DNA of 13,243 nt from Microcaldota archaeon (lineage in GTDB: Archaea; Micrarchaeota; Micrarchaeia; Burarchaeales; JAKAKT01). A program made the translations under genes and the position numbers. The stretch covers positions 1 through 13,243 of the forward strand of contig JAPLWU010000012.1 of assembly GCA_026396425.1 (NCBI GenBank), read 5' to 3'. Shown here one piece after another: positions 1 to 5,022 of the stretch (position 1 is its first letter; each line of letters begins with the position of its first letter). The notes under the pieces are model-generated. The model saw nothing but the letters and a program-made list of their open reading frames with translations. It did not search any database and was not told the DNA's origin.

Positions 1-1
1 T

Positions 2-2464
2 TTACAGGCAATAAACTACTCTTGGCACAAGGGGACGAGCTGGGCGGTTCTGACCGATTTCCAGAGACTAATAATCTACAACGCCGAGGTTAAGGAGAAG
101 AACCTTGCGGATGCCCGTTTTATCGAACTTAGGTTTGACCAGTTCGTCGAGCAGTTCGAAAAACTCTGGTGGCTCTCAAAGCCAGGTTTCCAAGAAGGAT
201 TACTAGACAAAGAAGCTGTTGGTTGGGGAAAGAAGCTCCGAAAAACGAAAGTCGGTGACCAGCTGCTCTCCGAGCTTATGTACTATCGGGAGTTGCTTTC
301 CAAGAACATCCTGAAGAACAACGCGGGCAAGAACCTTTCGCAGGAGGACATAGACGAATCGGTACAGAAAATCATTGACAGACTCATCTTCATACGGACG
401 GCAGAAGACCGAGATATAGAGCCATCAATCCTTATATCGAAGGTCAGGGAGTATGAGGAAAAAACCAGGGGGAAGTTTACCACCGCTTTGAATGAGGTTT
501 ACGTCAGGTTTGACCTGAGCTACAACAGCAAGCTTTTCACATTCGACTTGGAGGACATTAAAAAGAGGCATCTGTGCGAAAATCTTGAAATTGACAACGA
601 AGTCCTGTTTCAGGTGATAAGAGGGCTTTACCAGAGCAAGGACGGCCTGACGAATTACGACTTTTCGGCAATTGATGCTGACGTTCTCGGGAACATCTAC
701 GAACAATACTTAAGCCACATTCTGAAGAAGACGGATAAAAGAGCTAAAGTTGAGAGCAAGGAGGCGCACAGGAAGGAGCAGGGCATTTACTACACTCCGA
801 CGTACATCGTGGATTACATCGTCCGCAATACTCTTGGGGAGGTTCTGAAAGACAAGAAGCCGGAGGAAGTGGACAAGCTGAAAGTCTTGGATATGGCTTG
901 TGGTTCTGGCTCTTTCCTTCTAAAGGCGTTTGATATTCTGAACGAGTATTACAAGAGGAAGGACAAAAACTACCAACAAACAAATCTAGAGGCCGGAGCG
1001 TCTAACATAACTCGTAAAACTAAGATTTTGAAGAACAATATCTACGGGGTTGACCTTGATCCGAAAGCGGTTGAGATTGCCCAGCTGAACCTTCTTTTGA
1101 AAGCTGCGGAGACGAAGCACAGGTTGCCGGACCTTAGGGACAACGTCAAATGCGGGAACTCGCTAATCGACCAGTCGCTTTCGGAGGATACGAAGGCGTT
1201 TGATTGGCCCACACAATTCTCGGGCATATTCGATAATGGTGGCTTTGACGTAATCATTGGAAATCCCCCATATATTAACATAAAACTCTTAACAAAAACA
1301 CAAGAAGGCGAAAAAGTATTCTACCGGAATAGGTATGAGACCGCATCTGGTAACTATGACATATACGTTCTTTTCATCGAGAAAGCAATAAAACTTCTAA
1401 AACCAGGGGGGAGGTTGGGGTACATAGTGCCCAATAAGTTCACGGTTACGGATTACGGTTATTCTCTCAGAAGATTCATACTTCAGCATTGCGTAATAGA
1501 AAAAATTGTTGATGTTTCAAACTTACCTGTTTTCAAAGGAGTGGGAACTTACCCCGTTATTATCATACTCAGAAAGGAAAATGAGAATACGAAAAGACTA
1601 AACAATAAAATAAAAATTCTTAACGCTAAGGCTGAAGAGGAGCTTATTAGTGTAGTACCAACCGGATTAAAACAAGAGACATACGAAATGAATGATAAAA
1701 ATATATTCTCCTTACAAATTTCTAACAAAATAACTGGCAAAATTAAATCCATCGGAAAAGCCTTAGGGGGGATAGCTACAATAAACTGCGGAACAACGGG
1801 TTTTGAATACCAAAACTGGGGAAAATTAATTACTTCCGAGAAAACTAGCGGTAGTTTACCGTTTATTATCACTGGCAACATAGCAAAATATGCCTTAGAT
1901 AGAGACAAAATGGTCCGGTATCAGGGGAAGAAGTTTTCTAATGCGCACTTTAAACGAGGAACGCAAGTTACTCCTGGAAAGTGGGCTTTGTTCTCCTCCA
2001 AAAAAATAGTCATTCGGGGGATGGCGCTCGGGTTAACGGCGGCGTATGATGAGGTAGGATGTGCTTGCGGAGTTTCGGTTTATACCGTTACGGAGCCTAA
2101 AGACGATCTGGAGTTATTATACCTACTGGGCTTACTAAACTCAAAACTATTGGACTACTTTTACAAAAGTCAGTTCATCTCAAAACATCTAGCGGGTAAA
2201 TACATCGGATACAACAAAGGGCAAATCGAACAAATCCCAATTAAAATTGTCTCTGAAAAAGAACAAGAAATCGTCATACGGATGGTAGAAAAACGATTAT
2301 CGCTAGCTAAAAATTTTGTTAAGTTGGGTGACAAACAAACCGATGAGCGAACCCGTCTAGAAAAGGAAATCGCCGAGACCGACCGAAAGATTGACGAGTT
2401 GGTTTACGAACTTTACGGGCTGACCGAAGAGGAAAGGAAGATTGTGGAAGAAGCGGTCAAATGA
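2..2464 (+). CDS. Type IIG-like restriction-modification enzyme, N6-adenine methyltransferase (5'-partial)
   Basis: The frame is open from base 2, so the gene starts left of the window; 820 residues are visible and the ATG at 278 is internal. The family combines a restriction region, a SAM-dependent N6-adenine methyltransferase and a target recognition domain in one chain (Eco57I-like, type IIG). Visible order: an N-terminal part containing WAVLTDFQRLIIYN (about residues 18-31), usual in these enzymes; the lead-in QGIYYTP near 780-800; SAM-binding motif I VLDMACGSGSFL at 884-919; NIYGVDLD near 1040; catalytic motif IV NPPY at 1262-1273; then a long region fitting target recognition; and a C-terminal charged helical stretch ending in VYELYGLTEEE. 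The nuclease motif is not visible and may lie upstream. Bases from about 1270 to 2330 are clearly richer in A and T than either end. The stop overlaps the next start (ATGA). Confidence 0.9.
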   Translation, partial: LQAINYSWHKGTSWAVLTDFQRLIIYNAEVKEKNLADARFIELRFDQFVEQFEKLWWLSKPGFQEGLLDKEAVGWGKKLRKTKVGDQLLSELMYYRELLSKNILKNNAGKNLSQEDIDESVQKIIDRLIFIRTAEDRDIEPSILISKVREYEEKTRGKFTTALNEVYVRFDLSYNSKLFTFDLEDIKKRHLCENLEIDNEVLFQVIRGLYQSKDGLTNYDFSAIDADVLGNIYEQYLSHILKKTDKRAKVESKEAHRKEQGIYYTPTYIVDYIVRNTLGEVLKDKKPEEVDKLKVLDMACGSGSFLLKAFDILNEYYKRKDKNYQQTNLEAGASNITRKTKILKNNIYGVDLDPKAVEIAQLNLLLKAAETKHRLPDLRDNVKCGNSLIDQSLSEDTKAFDWPTQFSGIFDNGGFDVIIGNPPYINIKLLTKTQEGEKVFYRNRYETASGNYDIYVLFIEKAIKLLKPGGRLGYIVPNKFTVTDYGYSLRRFILQHCVIEKIVDVSNLPVFKGVGTYPVIIILRKENENTKRLNNKIKILNAKAEEELISVVPTGLKQETYEMNDKNIFSLQISNKITGKIKSIGKALGGIATINCGTTGFEYQNWGKLITSEKTSGSLPFIITGNIAKYALDRDKMVRYQGKKFSNAHFKRGTQVTPGKWALFSSKKIVIRGMALGLTAAYDEVGCACGVSVYTVTEPKDDLELLYLLGLLNSKLLDYFYKSQFISKHLAGKYIGYNKGQIEQIPIKIVSEKEQEIVIRMVEKRLSLAKNFVKLGDKQTDERTRLEKEIAETDRKIDELVYELYGLTEEERKIVEEAVK

Positions 2465-2736
2465 CGAAAATCCTCTATCTCATAGCCAGCATCATAGCTA
2501 TACCCACTATCTTCTCCCTACTCAATATAGGGCTTAAAGTTATGGACTGCGGCCACAATGCAACTCCAGAATGTGCCAAAGACGTAACCGAGATTACTAT
2601 GCAGTTTATAGTATCAGAAATTACGTTTTGGCCGAATCTGATCGCTGGTGTAGCGAGTGTTCCAGTTATCGGTCCTTTTTTGGCAATTGGCGTTATCCTC
2701 GTTTTTGCTTTGCTCGTGAAAGAAGGATTGGCTTGA
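2461..2736 (+). CDS. Small two-helix membrane protein coupled to the restriction-modification gene
   Basis: This encodes 91 residues that I do not recognise. Residues about 4-24 form one hydrophobic segment and about 58-86 a second, with a polar loop between them that holds two cysteines (DCGHNATPEC). The chain ends in a short KEGLA tail. The ATG lies within the ATGA shared with the stop of the methyltransferase gene, which suggests translational coupling and a shared transcript. That arrangement supports a real gene and a link to the restriction system, possibly as membrane anchor, immunity or effector component, but the function is inference only. No signal-peptidase site is obvious, so both segments are probably retained in the membrane. 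Confidence 0.6.
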   Translation: MTKILYLIASIIAIPTIFSLLNIGLKVMDCGHNATPECAKDVTEITMQFIVSEITFWPNLIAGVASVPVIGPFLAIGVILVFALLVKEGLA

Positions 2737-2760
2737 CTGAAAGGTTTGCACTCAAGAAAC

Positions 2761-2768
2761 CTATTTAA
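2761..2768 (+). promoter_or_regulatory. TATA box for the possible small RNA
   Basis: CTATTTAA resembles an archaeal TATA box. It lies about 25 bases before a GC-rich, structured stretch that has no open reading frame of interest. With archaeal spacing, transcription would begin near 2790. Confidence 0.35.
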
Positions 2769-2789
2769 GCCTCCTTCCGCTAAGAATTT

Positions 2790-2901
2790 ACGCTGCAAGA
2801 GCGGTCGAAACGGGCGTTGCGGCCGGACTTCGCATGCCTTCCGTGGGACTTGTGCTATGGATTAAATGCCCTCAGGCGAGGGCGTTGTGGAAATAGCAGA
2901 A
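2790..2901 (+). ncRNA. Possible structured small RNA, H/ACA-like 3' hairpin
   Basis: The 166 bases between the membrane protein and tRNA-Thr hold no credible gene but do fold. GCTGCAA (2792-2798) pairs with TTGCGGC (2817-2823). Near the 3' end TGCTAT pairs with ATAGCA around a symmetric 7/7 internal loop and an eight-pair upper stem, ATGCCCTC with GAGGGCGT, capped by AGGC. The distance from the upper stem to the AAA following the lower stem is 14 bases, which matches the H/ACA guide-RNA rule (14-16 bases to an ANA box). A TATA box sits about 25 bases before the presumed start. Against this, I see no clear K-turn for L7Ae, and no target has been identified. It could equally be the untranslated tail of the upstream operon. 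Confidence 0.3.
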
Positions 2902-2902
2902 A

Positions 2903-2975
2903 GCCTCCGGAGGGAATTGAACCCTCGCGCTCTCGCTTACAAGGCGAGCGCTCTACCAGGCTGAGCTACGGAGGC
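2903..2975 (-). tRNA. tRNA-Thr (TGT)
   Basis: This is a complete 73-nt cloverleaf on the minus strand. Acceptor GCCTCCG pairs with CGGAGGC; the D arm is GCTC/GAGC with GG in the loop; the anticodon stem CTCGC/GCGAG encloses the loop CTTGTAA, which gives anticodon TGT. T-stem GAGGG/CCCTC encloses TTCAATT. No intron is present and CCA is not encoded, so CCA must be added after transcription. The 5' end faces the eL40 promoter region. Confidence 0.97.
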
Positions 2976-3000
2976 CCGCTTGATTATTGCGGGGAAGGAC

Positions 3001-3018
3001 TATTAAAATGTTTTAAAT
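3001..3018. promoter_or_regulatory. Divergent AT-rich promoter for tRNA-Thr and eL40
   Basis: The stretch contains TATTAAAAT followed by TTTTAAAT. Read on the minus strand, the first element is about 30 bases from the tRNA-Thr 5' end. Read on the plus strand, the second is about 26 bases before a start site near 3041, just ahead of the eL40 ATG. Both are at normal archaeal TATA spacing, so two adjacent boxes probably serve the divergent pair. Confidence 0.55.
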
Positions 3019-3057
3019 GTATTCCGCCATACGTACGAGTGACAAGGGTTGATGCTT

Positions 3058-3210
3058 ATGGGTAAATTTCCAATCGCAGACGCGCAGATAATGAAGATTT
3101 GGATTTGCAGGAAGTGTAAGTCTCGCAACAAGAGAGGCGTGAAGTCGTGCAGGAAGTGCGGCTACAAGCACCTCAGGCCGAAGAGAAAGGACCTCAGGGC
3201 GAAGAAGTAG
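3058..3210 (+). CDS. rpl40e: 50S ribosomal protein eL40 (L40e)
   Basis: A 50-residue basic protein of the large ribosomal subunit. The translation begins MGKFPIADAQIMK and contains two CRKC knuckles (CRKCKSRNKRG, then CRKCGYKHLRPK), the four-cysteine zinc ribbon of archaeal eL40, and ends RKDLRAKK. Length and layout match the archaeal family, where the protein stands alone rather than fused to ubiquitin as in eukaryotes. An in-frame ATG also exists at 3052; I chose 3058 because family members usually begin M-x-[RK]-F-P. It is transcribed divergently from tRNA-Thr and is followed by a hairpin and T-rich tract. Confidence 0.93.
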   Translation: MGKFPIADAQIMKIWICRKCKSRNKRGVKSCRKCGYKHLRPKRKDLRAKK

Positions 3211-3240
3211 GCCAATACTTCGCCTTTGCTCATCCGACCA

Positions 3241-3278
3241 GGCCTTCGCAGCAGGCCCATGTCCTTTTCCTATTTTCT
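3241..3278 (+). terminator. Likely terminator after eL40
   Basis: GGCCT (3241-3245) pairs perfectly with AGGCC (3253-3257) around a seven-base loop. It is followed by CCTTTTCCTATTTTC, a T-rich tract of the kind that ends archaeal transcription. The tract overlaps the last codons of the convergent SET-domain gene. Confidence 0.45.
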
Positions 3279-3656
3279 TATAATCCGCCTACAGTTCTTG
3301 CTGCCGCAGTTGCATTTCATGTTTTTTATCCCCGGTATGTCCTCCTCTCCGTAGTCGGCGGTGATTTCCTCGCCTTTTTTGATGTCCCTTCTCGCTACGT
3401 CGCAGCAGCTTTTTACGAAGGTATTCGCCTCGCACGAGTGATTGACGCGCCTCTCGGGCGGCTGCAGGAGGATGTATCTGCCTTCGATGACGCTCGCGTA
3501 TTTTTTCTCGTCTTCGGGCAATTCTTCAACCTGCTTCGGAGTCAATACGTGGGAAACGTCCCACCTCAGCACGACCTCGCCCTTGGCGAAATCCCTGTTG
3601 GCGAATACGCCGTTCCCGTGTATTTTCGATTCCCTTACCAAGATGTCGTTGGCCAT
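3270..3656 (-). CDS. Small SET-domain protein lysine methyltransferase
   Basis: A 128-residue protein consisting essentially of one SET domain, which transfers methyl groups from SAM to lysine. Visible motifs: KIHGNGVFA (about residues 11-19, SAM-binding G-x-G), RRVNHSCEANT (about 68-78, equivalent to the canonical R-x-x-NHSC-x-PN), EITADYG (about 96-102, equivalent to ELTYDY), and a cysteine-rich post-SET tail CNCGSKNC with one further Cys-Cys pair before it (SCC). Minimal SET proteins occur in bacteria and some archaea, where chromatin or ribosomal proteins are plausible substrates; the substrate here is unknown. The ATG lies about 26 bases from the centre of a TATA box, so the mRNA is probably nearly leaderless. 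tRNA-Leu lies immediately upstream on the same strand. Confidence 0.88.
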   Translation of the reverse strand: MANDILVRESKIHGNGVFANRDFAKGEVVLRWDVSHVLTPKQVEELPEDEKKYASVIEGRYILLQPPERRVNHSCEANTFVKSCCDVARRDIKKGEEITADYGEEDIPGIKNMKCNCGSKNCRRIIRK

Positions 3657-3678
3657 ATCAGCACGCGCGGTTTACGGG

Positions 3679-3691
3679 TTTAAATAATTAA
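3679..3691 (-). promoter_or_regulatory. TATA box of the SET gene, within the T-rich tract after tRNA-Leu
   Basis: On the minus strand the sequence reads TTAATTATTTAAA. It lies directly after the tRNA-Leu 3' end and about 26 bases before the SET start codon, so it can act both as a T-rich stop for the tRNA and as the TATA box for a leaderless SET message. Confidence 0.5.
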
Positions 3692-3713
3692 AATAATGCG
3701 GGGGATGGGATTT

Positions 3714-3865
3714 TTGGGCAGCCATCCAAGGAAAAGCGAAAGAAGCATAAGGAACACGAGACTACTGCGTCTCTTTCTTTTTCCAAGGTTTTTCTTTCTC
3801 TTTGCGGAGAAAGAACGGCTTCTTTCTTTTCCAAGGTTTTCTTTCTTCGCAAGAAAGAAAAGCTT
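3714..3865 (-). other. T-loop intron of tRNA-Leu, 152 nt
   Basis: Removing this block joins TTC to AAAT and restores a consensus T-loop. The best splice model is position 56/57 with a relaxed motif (helix, bulge, inner helix): GGGT (3871-3868) pairs with GCCC (3719-3716), the bulges are TC/A and AA/A, and the inner helix pairs AGCT (3864-3861) with GGCT (3723-3720). No proper outer helix forms, and cuts one or two bases later give the same mature sequence. The intron is low-complexity: an 11-pair hairpin (3861-3851 with 3847-3837, loop GCG), a nine-pair hairpin (3815-3807 with 3800-3792) and a five-pair hairpin (3773-3769 with 3762-3758). CCTTGGA occurs three times. It has no coding potential for a homing endonuclease. 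Confidence 0.72.
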
Positions 3866-3895
3866 GAACCCACGCAGCCACTGAAGGCACAGGGT

Positions 3896-3911
3896 TTCCT
3901 ACTTGGGAAGT
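3896..3911 (-). other. Anticodon-loop intron of tRNA-Leu, 16 nt
   Basis: The intron sits at canonical position 37/38 and forms a textbook BHB. CTTA (3917-3914) pairs with TAGG (3901-3898) in all four positions, counting one T·G. Three-base bulges GG/A and AA/A flank it, the outer helix is the anticodon stem, and a three-pair inner helix CTT/AAG closes on CCC. At 16 nt it is near the lower limit for archaeal tRNA introns. Confidence 0.85.
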
Positions 3912-3976
3912 CCTAAGCCCTGCTCATTTGACCAGGCTCTGACACCCCCGCTCGAAATGATATGGGTGCTCGCAAG

Positions 3977-3988
3977 TATTTAAAATAT
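3977..3988. promoter_or_regulatory. Shared symmetric TATA box of the tRNA-Leu / tRNA-Val pair
   Basis: TATTTAAAATAT is nearly palindromic. Its centre is about 31 bases from the tRNA-Leu 5' end on one side and about 30 from the tRNA-Val 5' end on the other, both right for an archaeal TATA box with a few bases of leader. It is the only AT-rich element in the 60 bases between the genes, so both directions probably use it. Confidence 0.65.
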
Positions 3989-4047
3989 CCACCCGCATAA
4001 AACTACCCCGTGGGCTCGTAGTCGAATGGTAAGACGTCACCCTGACA

Positions 4048-4120
4048 AAACCGCACGCGCGACCGAAAGCATTCCAGTGGTTGCTGGAAGGTATCGGGAA
4101 CCGCACTGGCAGTTCCTGAA
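4048..4120 (+). other. Anticodon-loop intron of tRNA-Val, 73 nt
   Basis: The interruption lies at canonical 37/38. The inner helix AAC/GTT (4049-4051 with 4112-4114) continues as GC/GC after one mismatch and the bulges have the right spacing, but only two of the four central pairs form, so the BHB is imperfect. Inside, TTCCAG (4072-4077) pairs with CTGGAA (4084-4089), enclosed by CCGA/TCGG (4063-4066 with 4094-4097). ACCGCAC occurs at 4050-4056 and again at 4100-4106. Confidence 0.75.
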
Positions 4121-4142
4121 CGGTGAAGACTCGGAGTTCGAT

Positions 4143-4173
4143 TTGGAGCTTGCTACCGCACGCTTCGAGAAAA
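4143..4173 (+). other. T-loop intron of tRNA-Val, 31 nt
   Basis: A full hBHBh' fold is visible for a cut at 59/60. The outer helix is the T-stem CGGAG/CTCCG. The central helix TTCG (4137-4140) with AGAA (4168-4171) has three of four pairs. The bulges are AT/T and AA/T. The inner helix TGGAGC (4144-4149) pairs with GCTTCG (4162-4167), counting two G·T pairs. The loop carries a third copy of ACCGCAC (4155-4161). Confidence 0.8.
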
Positions 4174-4215
4174 TCTCCGCGGGCCCACATATCTTACCTG
4201 GAGCGGGGTAGTTGC

Positions 4216-5022
4216 ATGCTGAGGAACAAGCGTATTCTCATAACCGGCGGGGCGGGATTCATAGGCTCGCACATAATCGAGAGCCTTATTGGCGAAAACG
4301 AAATCACGGTTATAGACACTTTCTCGCAGAATGCCGTCAAGTATACGGATTTCGAGAAAAACAAAAATTTGAGATTGGTCAAAGGAGACGTGCTCGACGA
4401 GAAGCTCCTTGCGCAGCACGCAAAGGACGTCGACATGGTAATCCATATGGCCGCGATTGCCGGAGTCGCGAACGTCATAGGCCACCCTTCGCGGACAATC
4501 AGCGTTAACCTCATAGGCACCTACAAGGTTCTCGAGGCCTTCAAAAAATCAGGGCTCGAACGCTTTGTGAATTTCTCCACCAGCGAGGTTTACGGGCCCC
4601 AGGCCGACAACGTTGACGAGCAGAGCCTCACCTCGCAGGGGCCCGTGGGCGACCCGCGCTGGACCTACGCGGTGAGCAAGGTGGCCGCCGAGCACCTCGG
4701 CTACAGGTACATGCAGGAGTTCGGCCTCCCCTTCGTGTCGGTAAGGCCCTTCAACGTCTACGGCCCGAGGCAGGTCGGCGGGGGCGCGGTCAAGATATTC
4801 GTCGAAAAGGCCATCTCGTCCATAACGCTCGCGAAAAAAATAATAGAGAAGGCCGGCTCGAAATCCGCAATAACCTTCAAGAAGGATGTGAAGGAGGACG
4901 TGCTCGTGCGCATACCGAAGATAGACAAGGCGCGCCGGCTCCTCGGCTACGGGCCGAAGGTCATGCTTGACGAGGGGCTCGAAAAGACGGTTGCCTGGTA
5001 CAAATCCGGGGTGGGAAGATGA
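4216..5022 (+). CDS. NAD-dependent sugar epimerase/dehydratase (extended SDR) with an internal deletion
   Basis: A 268-residue relative of UDP-glucose 4-epimerase and dTDP-sugar dehydratases. Residues 10-17 are TGGAGFIG (NAD-binding Rossmann motif), STSEVYG at 121-127 supplies the catalytic Ser/Thr, Y151-AVS-K155 is the catalytic YxxxK, and RPFNVYGPRQ at 177-186 is typical. After VKIFVEKA (about residue 199, base 4812) the chain jumps to ISSITLAKKIIEKAG. The family's usual segment between them, with IYGDGxxxRDFxYVxD and the NIGxG strand, is missing. Normal length is about 310, so some 45-50 residues are gone in frame. That segment helps build the substrate site, so activity is doubtful. I chose ATG 4216 because MLRNKRILITG aligns with family starts; an upstream in-frame ATG lies inside tRNA-Val. 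The next gene overlaps by ATGA. Confidence 0.85.
   Translation: MLRNKRILITGGAGFIGSHIIESLIGENEITVIDTFSQNAVKYTDFEKNKNLRLVKGDVLDEKLLAQHAKDVDMVIHMAAIAGVANVIGHPSRTISVNLIGTYKVLEAFKKSGLERFVNFSTSEVYGPQADNVDEQSLTSQGPVGDPRWTYAVSKVAAEHLGYRYMQEFGLPFVSVRPFNVYGPRQVGGGAVKIFVEKAISSITLAKKIIEKAGSKSAITFKKDVKEDVLVRIPKIDKARRLLGYGPKVMLDEGLEKTVAWYKSGVGR

Larger units (their letters stand above)
3697..3951 (-). tRNA. Pre-tRNA-Leu (TAG) with two introns
   Basis: On the minus strand the pieces form a class II leucine tRNA. Acceptor GCGGGGG (3951-3945) pairs with CCCCCGC (3704-3698), with discriminator A at 3697. D-stem is TCA/TGA with GG in the loop. Anticodon stem CAGGG (3922-3918) pairs with CCCTG (3894-3890); loop CTTAGG plus A gives anticodon TAG (3915-3913). 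A long variable arm contains GCC/GGC (3888-3877). T-stem GTGGG (3873-3869) pairs with CCCAT (3709-3705). Exons are 3951-3912, 3895-3866 and 3713-3697, together 87 nt, normal for tRNA-Leu, with mature T-loop TTCAAAT, the consensus. CCA is not encoded. The second intron is large enough that an ordinary tRNA scan could miss the gene. Confidence 0.88.
4012..4187 (+). tRNA. Pre-tRNA-Val (GAC) with two introns
   Basis: Acceptor GGGCTCG (4012-4018) pairs with CGGGCCC (4180-4186), discriminator A at 4187. D-arm is GTC/GAC around GAATGGTAA, which contains the conserved GG. Anticodon stem TCACC (4037-4041) pairs with GGTGA (4122-4126); loop CTGACA plus C gives anticodon GAC (4044-4046). The variable loop is AGACT. 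T-stem CGGAG (4132-4136) pairs with CTCCG (4175-4179). Exons are 4012-4047, 4121-4142 and 4174-4187, giving a 72-nt tRNA with T-loop TTCGATT. CCA is not encoded. An epimerase gene starts 28 bases downstream with no visible promoter of its own, so tRNA and mRNA may share a transcript. Confidence 0.9.

Noticed and set aside
2767..2908. AAGCCTCC at 2767-2774 and 2901-2908 as attachment-site repeats of an island inserted at tRNA-Thr
   Set aside because: Eight bases is too short to be convincing, the restriction locus extends beyond the window, and no integrase is present.
2817..3065. 82-residue plus-strand open frame across tRNA-Thr
   Set aside because: It reads through the tRNA-Thr gene on the opposite strand and has no recognisable protein features.
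3698..4010. SRP RNA or RNase P RNA as an explanation for the structured gap
   Set aside because: The conserved core motifs of those RNAs are absent, whereas the two-intron tRNA-Leu accounts for both ends base by base.
3688..4190. Open frames inside the tRNA-Leu and tRNA-Val genes (e.g. 3688-3873 and 3924-4190 minus, 3696-3884 plus)
   Set aside because: They run through tRNA exons and low-complexity intron sequence, have no recognisable protein features, and are fully explained by the tRNA structures.
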